Virus record (IMG/VR): IMGVR_UViG_3300010160_000023
Location: 62,001-126,000 of that record
Origin: a virus
DNA length: 64,000 nt
Strand: one strand, 5' to 3'
A program made the translations under genes and the position numbers. Within the stretch, counting starts at the first letter, position 1; each line of letters opens with the position of its first letter. Of the stretch, positions 36,540 to 43,893 are shown piece after piece. The notes under the pieces were generated by a model, which was not told the origin of the DNA, searched no databases, and worked only from the letters and a program-made list of their open reading frames with translations.

Positions 36540-37555
36540 TAGTTCTTGATTGCGGTAAAAACACTGCCACTATTTATAATTCAGAAACAGATACTTGTAA
36601 AGTCATTAGTCATTTAGATGTATTAAAACTTCCAGAGGAATTAGATTCTGGAACAACTGTGATTGGAGAATATGCTCATCTTGGTTGTCCAAGACAAAAG
36701 TATTCTTTGTCTCAACCATTTACTGAAAATCTTTTAATTGATTTGTACGATAGGTTTAAGTCAAAGAATATCAACTTTAAACTATTTCCTCAAAAGTCTA
36801 CTCCTAGAGCAAGAAGCTTTGCTGGATTAACAAAATCTGATTTTAATGATCCAAAGGCTATCTACTTGCTACTACATAACTTCCCTAATATTGCATTAAT
36901 GAATCCTCCAACTTCATTTGAGGTAGAGGATATTGTCCAAGAAGGGTGGGACTGGAAAGAGACAACTAATAAAATACTAAATGTTGCTAGACGATATTCT
37001 TATGAATCTGACGAGGACAAAAACTCGGTATTCATTAAAGAGAATATTCAACATATTTATGATAATCTTTCTACTGTAGCTAGAGATGTTTTTGGATTTC
37101 AGTTGTATAAGAAAACATCTAAACACGGAAAAGAAGGAGACATCATTCTAAATAAGATTAATATGTGTCAGATATATTCTATTTTGGCTATATTAAGAGA
37201 TTTTGATGGTCAGTTAAGGCTGTATAAAGATACTAATAATTTTCCTAGCAATTATTTTATTAAGAGATACGTCCTTTGCATGACTCCGTTTCATTGGAGG
37301 GGAGGAGTAGCAAGAAGTAATCTATATTACCATGGAGCTATGAATTGGATTATTAGAAAGGCTGATCAAGAGTATGGGCTTGATCTTAAAAGAAAAACAT
37401 CCATAATAGATGAAGATGGAAAAAAGTCTGAAAAAGTAATTCGCAGAGGACATTTTACTCTACAAGAAGATGCTGTTTTCCTTAATTATAGAAAGCAATA
37501 CAATAGATCAATTTTTGAACTTGTTAACTTTTTCAAACAACATTTAATCTCTTAA
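36536..37555 (+). CDS. RuvC/RNase H-fold-like protein
   Basis: 339 aa, ATGA overlap with the ligase gene. IVLDCGKNTATI (Asp5) as first strand, VIGEYAHLG (Glu45) and SDFNDPKAIYLL (Asp102/Asp105) have the order and spacing of the RuvC-type D-E-D triad; FKLFPQKSTPRARSF between looks like the strand before. The C-terminal 200 aa are helical and unassigned. Inference only: a resolvase or nuclease working with the ligase. Confidence 0.5.
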   Translation: MIVLDCGKNTATIYNSETDTCKVISHLDVLKLPEELDSGTTVIGEYAHLGCPRQKYSLSQPFTENLLIDLYDRFKSKNINFKLFPQKSTPRARSFAGLTKSDFNDPKAIYLLLHNFPNIALMNPPTSFEVEDIVQEGWDWKETTNKILNVARRYSYESDEDKNSVFIKENIQHIYDNLSTVARDVFGFQLYKKTSKHGKEGDIILNKINMCQIYSILAILRDFDGQLRLYKDTNNFPSNYFIKRYVLCMTPFHWRGGVARSNLYYHGAMNWIIRKADQEYGLDLKRKTSIIDEDGKKSEKVIRRGHFTLQEDAVFLNYRKQYNRSIFELVNFFKQHLIS

Positions 37556-37614
37556 ATAATTCAGAGAATCATTACTAAAAATATTTACCCTTTCATTATT
37601 TTTGAGATTATATT

Positions 37615-37814
37615 TATCAGAATTTAGAATGTCATTCCACAAGAATTTAGGTCATTATTCTGATAAAATAAACTTAGTATTTAAATCATTATTCCAAAAG
37701 AATTCACAGTGCTATAACTAAGTTAAAGTATTTTCGTTTTTGTTAGTAATAGCAGAAGAATTCAGGCTGTTATTCCAAAAGAATTCACACCATTATTTCA
37801 ACTCTTTTACTAAC
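37615..37814 (+). repeat. AT-rich inverted-repeat cluster with ATTCCAAAAGAATT cores
   Basis: 315 bases without a gene (37556-37870). Three inverted repeats in tandem: TATCAGAAT 37615-37623 with ATTCTGATA 37657-37665; AACTTAGT 37671-37678 with ACTAAGTT 37717-37724; GTTAGTAA 37742-37749 with TTACTAAC 37807-37814. Each encloses one or two ATTCC(A/C)AAAGAATTC-like cores, themselves small palindromes. Could be iterons of an origin, operators or an RNA structure. Confidence 0.7.
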
Positions 37815-37870
37815 AAAGGCGAGAATATATTCTGGTGTATGGTATAGTCCCGCCTAAATGGAGCCTACCC

Positions 37871-38314
37871 ATGCACAAGATTGTTATCCGGTCAATTTTT
37901 TATCACTGGCTATTCTTATTTGTCGGTGTTGCTATAGGATTTATCTGTAACTCAGAATATGTTGGAGAAAAAGCTGTTGTTATAGAAAGATCAATTAATA
38001 ATATCTTTTTTCCAATTGCATATGATGAAAATATCGAAAATTATGTTAAATGGATGGGTAAAAATAGAATACATTCTGAATTAGGTTATCCACATGATTT
38101 TGAAATTCTTGAAGATGTTGTTAAAGGACATGAGTATTATTGGGCAATAGCTAAATATACTGATGTAAAAACTGGACAACAAATTAAAACTATAGTTAGT
38201 ACAAAAGTAAGATGGAAACCTTGGGAATATAATTATCACACTAAAGAGTTTGATAAAATAATAGCAGAAAAAAAAGAGAAGATGCTACAAGCTCAGTTGG
38301 ATAAGAAAAACTAA
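37871..38314 (+). CDS. Membrane-anchored protein
   Basis: 147 aa. N-terminal basic stretch and helix about 10-25, followed by a soluble domain with charged helical end (EKKEKMLQAQLDKKN). ATG 37871 or upstream GTG 37835; no good Shine-Dalgarno. Function unknown. Confidence 0.6.
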   Translation: MHKIVIRSIFYHWLFLFVGVAIGFICNSEYVGEKAVVIERSINNIFFPIAYDENIENYVKWMGKNRIHSELGYPHDFEILEDVVKGHEYYWAIAKYTDVKTGQQIKTIVSTKVRWKPWEYNYHTKEFDKIIAEKKEKMLQAQLDKKN

Positions 38315-38325
38315 AGAGCAGCGAC

Positions 38326-38354
38326 TTGACAAGACGATAGGACTAGTGTAGAAT
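38326..38354 (+). promoter_or_regulatory. Promoter with GACGATA spacer box
   Basis: TTGACA 38326-38331, 17-bp spacer, TAGAAT 38349-38354. Confidence 0.85.
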
Positions 38355-38392
38355 CGCAGCATACACTTTGGAACCAACTCTTTGAGGACACT

Positions 38393-39091
38393 ATGACAGA
38401 GACAGTTGTTGAGAAAAAGCCGGTGGTGATGAGTACCAGTAAAGCCGACGAGTTTTTTAAGAATTTTCCCAAGGACAAGGTAGCTGCTTATAAAGACTAT
38501 TGGGAGAGTGTTCGTCCTAAGAATGATGAAGATATTTTTCGTCGCTATCTCTTTGCTTTTTGCAGCGTTCACACCACTTGGCAGGGTAATGTCAAAGGAT
38601 ATAATGCTATCAAGAATTTTAGCGAATGGGTGGATAGTAGAGAGATTCTTTTAGAAAAACTCCACAAGAGCGGCGTTGGTCTGCACAATAATCGTACCAC
38701 TTATATTTGGGATTTTAGTACCAAGTTTTGGTCTAGTCCTAAAGATTTTTATCTTACCACTAAGAAGTATCATGTTAAGAAGCGTGATAGTATTCTGAAT
38801 AAGATTAGTGGTATTGGACTGGCTAAGATTAGCTTTGCTCTTGAGATGATCCATCCTAATGAGGCAAGGGTACTCTGTGGAGATATTCATCAACTTAGGC
38901 TTTACGATGTTGAGGCTCTCAAGTATAATAAGAGTAAGTCTGGCTCAGAGATTTATAAAAAGATGGAGCGTCACTGGATGGTGAATTGTGGAAAGCTTAA
39001 AGTTCCATCGTATGTTGCCCGATCAATCTATTGGGATGATCTGCAAAAGAAGGAAGATAGTCGTTACTGGAGTTATGTTCTGGAGAGCTAA
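38393..39091 (+). CDS. HhH-GPD glycosylase-like protein
   Basis: 232 aa. KISGIGLAKISFALEMIHP is helix-hairpin-helix-like and VLCGDIHQLRLY stands where HhH-GPD glycosylases have the catalytic Asp (VDTHVxR). The family excises damaged bases or cuts AP sites. The N-terminal 100 aa are unassigned. Own promoter and a 40-nt leader. Moderately supported. Confidence 0.55.
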   Translation: MTETVVEKKPVVMSTSKADEFFKNFPKDKVAAYKDYWESVRPKNDEDIFRRYLFAFCSVHTTWQGNVKGYNAIKNFSEWVDSREILLEKLHKSGVGLHNNRTTYIWDFSTKFWSSPKDFYLTTKKYHVKKRDSILNKISGIGLAKISFALEMIHPNEARVLCGDIHQLRLYDVEALKYNKSKSGSEIYKKMERHWMVNCGKLKVPSYVARSIYWDDLQKKEDSRYWSYVLES

Positions 39092-39093
39092 TT

Positions 39094-39219
39094 ATGCAGA
39101 ATGGTAAGGGTTCTAAAAGACGAGTTAGTATGGTTTCTCAAGAGACTTGGGACAAAAACTACGAAAGAATTTTTAGAAAGAAAAAAGATGGGAAGCGTAA
39201 CGAATCTAAAAGAAAATAA
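39094..39219 (+). CDS. 41-aa basic protein (TWDxNYxRIFxKK type)
   Basis: SQETWDKNYERIFRKKKDGK is a short motif I recall from small phage/plasmid proteins. Strongly basic. Overlaps the next gene by 32 nt. Function unknown. Confidence 0.65.
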   Translation: MQNGKGSKRRVSMVSQETWDKNYERIFRKKKDGKRNESKRK

Positions 39220-39466
39220 AACAATTTTCATTCCTTGTTCATGCAAGAGTGAAATCTTGGTGATTGAATATGATCATGAAATAGATATGGCTGATCTGGC
39301 AATATTTGAACATTATACAAATTATAGCAATAAGATGTCATTATGGCAGAGACTACGATATTGTTTTCAGGTTTTGGTATATAAAAAACCCTATTCTGAT
39401 CAGATGGTGCTAGACAAAAAACAATTAAAAGATTTACAAAAATTCCTGAGTGGACTTAGCCTTTAA
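39188..39466 (+). CDS. Small protein, unknown
   Basis: 92 aa, starts MGSVTNLKENKTIFIPCSCKSEIL. One CxC; strand-rich with basic RLRYCFQVLVYKK. ATG 39188 (AAGATG) in the previous gene. The same frame extends further upstream to 39101 but that part overlaps 39094 fully, so the shorter form is preferred. Confidence 0.6.
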   Translation: MGSVTNLKENKTIFIPCSCKSEILVIEYDHEIDMADLAIFEHYTNYSNKMSLWQRLRYCFQVLVYKKPYSDQMVLDKKQLKDLQKFLSGLSL

Positions 39467-39511
39467 GGTGTATATTATAAGGTTTCCTAACTTATAACAG
39501 GGAGGCTAATT

Positions 39512-39727
39512 ATGGTCGTCAGAACAACAGTAGAATATATGAATGATCAATTAGCTGATAGAGTGAAGGTCTTACAAAAAGCTTTAAATCAAGCTGAAAA
39601 AATTATTACCACTCTAGAAAAAGAAAACAATAATCTAAAAGACGTTCTTAATAGCCTAACGTCAGAAAACAACGAAGGTTATGTTCTTGACAGTGAGGCT
39701 TTTAATGAGCCAATGTTTACGAGCTAA
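39512..39727 (+). CDS. Coiled-coil small protein
   Basis: 71 aa. VKVLQKALNQAEKIITTLEKENNNLKDVL has heptads over about 40 residues. GGGAGG precedes. Overlaps the next gene by 23 nt. Unknown. Confidence 0.65.
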   Translation: MVVRTTVEYMNDQLADRVKVLQKALNQAEKIITTLEKENNNLKDVLNSLTSENNEGYVLDSEAFNEPMFTS

Positions 39728-39986
39728 AGAAAAAAATAAAAGAATAATTACACAAATTGGTGAATACGAATATTTGATTGAGGGAGAAAGTGATTGGGCA
39801 AGATTTGGTTGTCAATCAGATATTTCAATCATAACTTCTGCTAATTTAGATGGTGGCCCATTTTTATTAGTTGGAGATTCATTCTTGGGTAAGGGTAGAA
39901 TATCAGCAATACAAAATATTGACAGTGGACGAGACGGATATATAATAATTAAGGTTACTCTATACTCTCCAAAGGAAAAAGAATGA
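39705..39986 (+). CDS. Small beta-rich protein
   Basis: 93 aa, starts MSQCLRAKEKNKRIIT. Alternating strands and Gly turns. ATGA overlap with the next gene. Unknown. Confidence 0.55.
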   Translation: MSQCLRAKEKNKRIITQIGEYEYLIEGESDWARFGCQSDISIITSANLDGGPFLLVGDSFLGKGRISAIQNIDSGRDGYIIIKVTLYSPKEKE

Positions 39987-40105
39987 TAGAAGAATTGATT
40001 CCTGTAATCGGATTTAATAAAGCCATGTTGATCTCTGGCTATAATGAATATCAAATTCAAAAAATAATTAAAGGGTCTACCTATGAGCCAACTTCACAAA
40101 AGTAA
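39983..40105 (+). CDS. 40-aa peptide, unknown
   Basis: Starts MIEELIPVIGFNKAMLIS; overlaps the PspC gene by 23 nt. Weakly hydrophobic. ATGA overlap and AAAGGAA upstream support translation. Confidence 0.4.
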   Translation: MIEELIPVIGFNKAMLISGYNEYQIQKIIKGSTYEPTSQK

Positions 40106-40268
40106 TAAGAACAGAGTTTTATTCGGTGTTTGTGGAGGACTAGCAGAAAATCTAGGAGTAGATGCTGCCATATTAAGAATGGGATTTGTTCTTGGAGCAA
40201 TTTTTACCGGAAGTATTTTGTTTTGGGTTTATTTACTTTTTGCTTTAGTGTTGCCTACAGAGGACTGA
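40083..40268 (+). CDS. PspC-domain membrane protein
   Basis: 61 aa. LFGVCGGLAENLGVDAAILRMGFVLGAIFTGSILFWVYLLFALVLP is the PspC core: cytoplasmic GVCGGLAExxxVD followed by one long membrane helix region. PspC domains belong to envelope-stress systems; a phage copy might protect or monitor the inner membrane (inference). Confidence 0.85.
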   Translation: MSQLHKSNKNRVLFGVCGGLAENLGVDAAILRMGFVLGAIFTGSILFWVYLLFALVLPTED

Positions 40269-40272
40269 TATA

Positions 40273-40890
40273 ATGGATAAGATAGTTGGTCAGAAAGTAT
40301 TCTTTACTGCTGATCTTCATCTTGGACATAGGAATATAATAGGATATTGTGATCGTCCATTCTCTAACGGGAAAGAAATGGATGAGAAAATTATTTCTTC
40401 TATAAATGAAACAGTTGGACAAAAGGATATTCTTTACGTTATAGGAGATTTCTGCCATAAAGGCGGGACTGCTCTAGCTTATAGAGAAAGAATAGTTTGT
40501 GAAAATATTCACATTATTCTTGGTAATCATGATGAGCCGACTAAGTTCACTAGTGGATTCTCTAGTGTTTCTGATCAAAAAATGATTCTGTATATTAATC
40601 AAAAAATATTCATGTGTCATTATCCTATGAGGAGTTGGGCTGGTAGTTATAGGAAAAGCTGGATGCTATATGGTCATGTTCATGGTAGACTACATCGTGA
40701 GGACGTTGCTTCTGGCAGTCTCACGCTTGATGTAGGAGTCGATAATAAAAGAGATGGGGTAGCGTTTGGTACTCCTTGGAGTTTTAAAGACGTTCAACAG
40801 CAATTTCTGGCGAGAACGAAAAAAATTTCAAGTTCGCCCATTGACATAGACGATACCATACTGTATAATCGAAGGAACAACGCGAGGTAA
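40273..40890 (+). CDS. Calcineurin-like phosphoesterase
   Basis: 205 aa. FTADLHLGHRNI, IGDFC, LGNHDEP, CHYPMRSW and YGHVHGR supply all metal ligands of the phage-type single-domain phosphoesterase. The C-terminal tail (SSPIDIDDTILYN) is encoded by the next promoter sequence, so it may be nonessential. Confidence 0.88.
   Translation: MDKIVGQKVFFTADLHLGHRNIIGYCDRPFSNGKEMDEKIISSINETVGQKDILYVIGDFCHKGGTALAYRERIVCENIHIILGNHDEPTKFTSGFSSVSDQKMILYINQKIFMCHYPMRSWAGSYRKSWMLYGHVHGRLHREDVASGSLTLDVGVDNKRDGVAFGTPWSFKDVQQQFLARTKKISSSPIDIDDTILYNRRNNAR
40841..40869 (+). promoter_or_regulatory. Promoter within the phosphoesterase gene end
   Basis: TTGACA 40841-40846, 17-bp spacer with GACGATA, TATAAT 40864-40869. 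The 80-nt leader has a CAGTCG/CGACTG hairpin. Confidence 0.85.
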
Positions 40891-40950
40891 GATCAGTCGC
40901 TCGACTGAGCCTAGCTTGTAAGATTGGTTAATAATTTGGAGGATTTTATT

Positions 40951-41235
40951 ATGGCTGAAGTTACTACTACTGAGAAGCAGAGTCGTGTTCGTTGCAGTGA
41001 TGACCAGTTTCTTGAGGCAGTTTTTTCCAGCAAGACTTATGCTGAGATTGCTACTAAGACTGGTCAGAAGATTGCTAGTACGATGGCTCGTTATGCTCGT
41101 ACAAAGGCTTCTCTGGCTAAGAAGGGTGAGGAACTGCCCGCTATGGAACGTGCAAAGCCCATTAAGACTGTGGATAATGTCGAAGCTATGGCTGAGACTG
41201 TTCGCCGCCTAAAGGCCGCTCATTCTAACGGCTGA
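40951..41235 (+). CDS. Small basic protein, possible HTH
   Basis: 94 aa. YAEIATKTGQKIASTMARYARTK resembles a helix-turn-helix (xxEIAxxTGxxxxxVxxrxxxl). Ala/Lys-rich, GC-richer. GGAGG upstream. Candidate DNA-binding regulator. Confidence 0.65.
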   Translation: MAEVTTTEKQSRVRCSDDQFLEAVFSSKTYAEIATKTGQKIASTMARYARTKASLAKKGEELPAMERAKPIKTVDNVEAMAETVRRLKAAHSNG

Positions 41236-41247
41236 TGTTAACCCAAA

Positions 41248-41331
41248 ACTTCCAACTACATCCCTCATAAAAATTAGTAGAGACAACATAGACACAATCT
41301 AACTAATCGTTATGATATGTAGCTTGGAAGT
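41248..41331 (+). ncRNA. Long stem-loop directly before the split tRNA
   Basis: ACTTCCAACTACAT 41248-41261 pairs with ATGTAGCTTGGAAGT 41317-41331 (14 bp, one bulge); ATTAGT/ACTAAT pair inside. It starts 12 nt after the HTH-like gene and ends 5 nt before the tRNA. May be a terminator, a processing site or an RNA of its own. Confidence 0.55.
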
Positions 41332-41335
41332 ATAT

Positions 41336-41610
41336 GGGAGCGTAGTCCAACGGCAGAGACAATGGACTTATACAATTTGAGTGCTTAGAGAGAAATCTTT
41401 AATGTAGAACTTGTCAAATTCGGTGAAAGCTTAACTGCTAATACCGAGCCAAGCTTAATAGAAATATTATGAAGGTGTAGAGACTTGACGGCAGGAACCT
41501 AAAACGAAAGTTATGGTTAAGATAAAGTCCAGACCACAAACAGAAATGGTAGTGAAAACTATAGTGGTAAGAAAATCCATCCAGTGTGAGTTCGATTCTC
41601 ACCGCTCCTA
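41336..41610 (+). tRNA. tRNA (UAA) interrupted by a group I intron
   Basis: Exon 1 41336-41369 and exon 2 41572-41610. Acceptor GGGAGCG/CGCTCCT, D arm GTC...GAC, anticodon arm ATGGA-CTTAAAA-TCCAT after splicing (UAA), 5-nt variable region, T arm GTGAG-TTCGATT-CTCAC. The anticodon reads UUA (Leu), but tRNA-Leu normally has a long variable arm, so charging identity is uncertain. Confidence 0.85.
41370..41571 (+). ncRNA. Group I intron (202 nt) in the anticodon loop
   Basis: The exon end ACTT pairs with intron GAGT (41380s) with a U-G pair at the splice site; the intron ends in G 41571. GTAGAGACTTGACGGCA and AAGATAAAGTCC are the R/S (P7) elements; AATTCGGTG and TACCGAGCC are P/Q-like. It sits after position 34, as in cyanobacterial tRNA-Leu(UAA) introns, whose core it resembles (IC3-like). 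No ORF inside. Confidence 0.85.
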
Positions 41611-41629
41611 CTAATTTGAAGGAACTATT

Positions 41630-41839
41630 ATGAAGATCCACAATAGAACGCACATAACTTTAACTCCTGACGATATCGGAAAAGCTATTGAAAGATATAT
41701 TGATAGTGAGATTATCAAAGCACCCAATGGTTTAGATGTTAAATTTATGGTTCATGATGTTTATCAAAAAGATAGTTTGACTGGCTATTATAAGCCTGAG
41801 TTTGTTGGTGCTGAAGTTGTTATAAAGAAAGATTCTTAA
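41630..41839 (+). CDS. Small protein, unknown
   Basis: 69 aa, starts MKIHNRTHITLTPDDIGKAIERYID. Similar N-terminal pattern (LTPxDIxxAIexyi) to common phage hypotheticals. Ends in a TAATG junction. Confidence 0.7.
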   Translation: MKIHNRTHITLTPDDIGKAIERYIDSEIIKAPNGLDVKFMVHDVYQKDSLTGYYKPEFVGAEVVIKKDS

Positions 41840-42072
41840 TGAAACAAAATTCTAATCCTATTGAGTATCTGATTGAGTTTGCTTGGGCAAATGGTGCTGA
41901 TCGTTTTGTGGTAAATAATGCTAAAGACGAATTAAAAAAATTTCAAGAAAATAATCTTGCTAATCCTGTTGCTTGGGCTAGAATAAATGATCGTGGAGAT
42001 TTGTTCGATCTTCGCTTATGTAATAATATTCATGTTGATCAAAGTTCTGTGGTTCCACTATACAGGAAGTAA
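41839..42072 (+). CDS. Phage protein of the WARINxRGDLxDLRL type
   Basis: 77 aa. AWARINDRGDLFDLRLCNN...VVPLYRK is the core of a common small phage protein family of unknown role. Shares a base with the preceding stop. Confidence 0.75.
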   Translation: MKQNSNPIEYLIEFAWANGADRFVVNNAKDELKKFQENNLANPVAWARINDRGDLFDLRLCNNIHVDQSSVVPLYRK

Positions 42073-42074
42073 AA

Positions 42075-42401
42075 ATGAGATCTAGAGGAAATAGATTATG
42101 TATGGCATCAATTAAAAATCATAATCCCAAATCTCCGATAGACACTTTTGTTCTAGTTACAGTAAGAGAGTTCCATGATGATGAAGGTGGGACTTATATA
42201 GATCAGATAAATACTGCTGCCGAATTTCTCTCAACTGAGAGAGATGCTTATGATGAGCCATTCTACCAAGTTTACGGCAAGAGATATATGGATGATGTAA
42301 TGTCTGGCCCAATGTTTCTTGGAGAGTTTTATGATCTAGATAAAGCTCTTAATTTTCTATATTATTTAACTGGTGAAGAAGCGCAGGTTGTTTCTTATTG
42401 A
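42075..42401 (+). CDS. Hypothetical protein
   Basis: 108 aa, basic N-terminus (MRSRGNRLCMASIKNHNP), acidic remainder with many aromatics. Starts behind AGGAAG. The next gene starts 1 nt after its stop. Confidence 0.65.
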   Translation: MRSRGNRLCMASIKNHNPKSPIDTFVLVTVREFHDDEGGTYIDQINTAAEFLSTERDAYDEPFYQVYGKRYMDDVMSGPMFLGEFYDLDKALNFLYYLTGEEAQVVSY

Positions 42402-42402
42402 G

Positions 42403-42927
42403 ATGATAAACACCAAATATAAGATTGATCTACACTCATATAGTGATCAAGGAGGATATTGTACATTTTATTGTATCCTCAATCATAAGAACTTAGCCTT
42501 TAAGGAATTTATCTCTAAATCTAGGGCTGAATATGCTAGGAAAGTTCAGCTTAAATTAAGCAAACATAATCTTGCACCGAAAGTATATTCTAAACTATGT
42601 AAGATGAAATATGATGTATTGTTTCCCGGTCAAAGAAGTGGTTGGGGATATATTACAGAGATAGCTAAAACACTGAATAAAAATTCTATACCATTAACTA
42701 GAATACAAAAATTAGTTGATGAGATTTACATAAAAACCAAACTTAAATTTTGGGATTGTCATTGGGAAAACATTGGCTATATTAGAGTAGAAGGTAAAAA
42801 GAAATTGGTATGTATTGATACTGGTAAAGAAACTTGGGAAGGAAACTCTAATTATTTTGGAAATACTGATCCTGGCCCTAAGTGTTCTTATTGTTTAAGA
42901 TACAAATGTAAATGTACTGGAGATTAA
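42403..42927 (+). CDS. Protein-kinase-like protein, paralogue of 7664
   Basis: 174 aa. LAFKEF (Lys34), AEYARKVQLKLSKHNLAPKVY, FWDCHWENIGYIRVEGKKKLVCIDTG: Asp118/His120/Asn123 and Asp139 are the catalytic-loop and metal positions. C-terminal CSYC...CKC zinc-like cluster, as in the paralogue. The copy is more AT-rich, so it diverged long ago. Target unknown. Confidence 0.6.
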   Translation: MINTKYKIDLHSYSDQGGYCTFYCILNHKNLAFKEFISKSRAEYARKVQLKLSKHNLAPKVYSKLCKMKYDVLFPGQRSGWGYITEIAKTLNKNSIPLTRIQKLVDEIYIKTKLKFWDCHWENIGYIRVEGKKKLVCIDTGKETWEGNSNYFGNTDPGPKCSYCLRYKCKCTGD

Positions 42928-42928
42928 A

Positions 42929-43246
42929 GTGCCATATATTAAAGAAGATTTAAGAAAACAACTAGATGTTTGTATAGATAAACTAGTGGACTGCATAAAT
43001 ACCCCAAAGGGATTGCAAGGCCACATGGATAACAATGAGTTTGTTACTCTGTTAGGAGATATAAACTATTGTTTTTCTCGTATTGTAAGTTCTCTAATGG
43101 GCGATCCTTCCTATCCTAAAATCGCTATGGTTACTGGTGTATTAGAGAATATAAAGCAAGAATTTTATCGTAGGGTAGCGGAACCATACGAAGATAAAAA
43201 GATTGTAGAAAATGGCGATATTAAAGAATATAAACGCCTGAAATAA
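42929..43246 (+). CDS. MPYIxxxxR-type phage protein
   Basis: 105 aa, GTG start. MPYIKEDLRKQLD...GDINYCFSRIV and EFYRRVAEPYEDKKIVENGDI match a widespread phage/plasmid family (GELNYxixR, RRvvxpYEdxKixeNGDVY). Function unknown to me. Confidence 0.75.
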   Translation: MPYIKEDLRKQLDVCIDKLVDCINTPKGLQGHMDNNEFVTLLGDINYCFSRIVSSLMGDPSYPKIAMVTGVLENIKQEFYRRVAEPYEDKKIVENGDIKEYKRLK

Positions 43247-43256
43247 AGAGGCCAAA

Positions 43257-43577
43257 ATGTCCAAGAATATTGATGATGTGATTAAGGAAGTGATGAAAAG
43301 CAATAAAGATATTCATAATATGGATACTCACATATCTAAAGACATTAATGAGCTTAAGAAAAGTGTTAAGAATATCGAAACTAAAATAAAAAAGATAGAT
43401 GATACCTTAGAAAAAGTATTTGAGATTCTACAAGAAATAACTATGGTTATGGACGAAGTAGAGATGGCAGATTCAGAAGCAGATTATGACGAAGAAAATG
43501 AAGAAGAAGATTGGACTCCTTATGATGAGAGAAACTTTTCTTACGATAAAGACGAAGAAGAAGATGAAGAAAACTGA
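43257..43577 (+). CDS. Coiled-coil protein with acidic tail
   Basis: 106 aa. Residues 25-65 form heptads (INELKKSVKNIETKIKKIDD); the last 40 residues are nearly all Asp/Glu. Overlaps the next gene by 1 nt. Unknown; may act as an assembly or bridging protein. Confidence 0.65.
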   Translation: MSKNIDDVIKEVMKSNKDIHNMDTHISKDINELKKSVKNIETKIKKIDDTLEKVFEILQEITMVMDEVEMADSEADYDEENEEEDWTPYDERNFSYDKDEEEDEEN

Positions 43578-43828
43578 TGGCTAGTTTAGCACTATTAGTA
43601 ACTATAATATTTTTATCTGTGCTGATTATAGGACCAATGAGTTACTTGCTATCATTATTTGATTGGATGCCAAAATTTGTCGTATGGATTATGGGATTGC
43701 TGTGCATATTAGTTGGAGGTATGACATTTACCTTGCCTGTGGTATTTTTAAAAGTTTTGGGTCTGATAGATATAGCCATAGGCTTTAAAATAATCTCCGA
43801 CAGACAACAAAAGAAAAGTTGTGCTTGA
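43577..43828 (+). CDS. Multi-helix membrane protein
   Basis: 83 aa with three hydrophobic stretches (about 3-25, 32-52, 53-72). The end overlaps the promoter of rIIA. Unknown. Confidence 0.6.
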   Translation: MASLALLVTIIFLSVLIIGPMSYLLSLFDWMPKFVVWIMGLLCILVGGMTFTLPVVFLKVLGLIDIAIGFKIISDRQQKKSCA

Positions 43829-43853
43829 CAAGACGATTTGCCGATGGTATACT
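43825..43853 (+). promoter_or_regulatory. Promoter of the rIIA gene
   Basis: TTGACA 43825-43830, 17-bp spacer with GACGATTTGCCGATGG (two box-like elements), TATACT 43848-43853. Confidence 0.85.
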
Positions 43854-43893
43854 TGAGCCATAACAGGAACGATAACACTTTTGGAGAATAAAG

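Noticed and set aside
37615-37814. CRISPR array
   Set aside because: Repeats are short, inverted and unevenly spaced and no cas genes are present.
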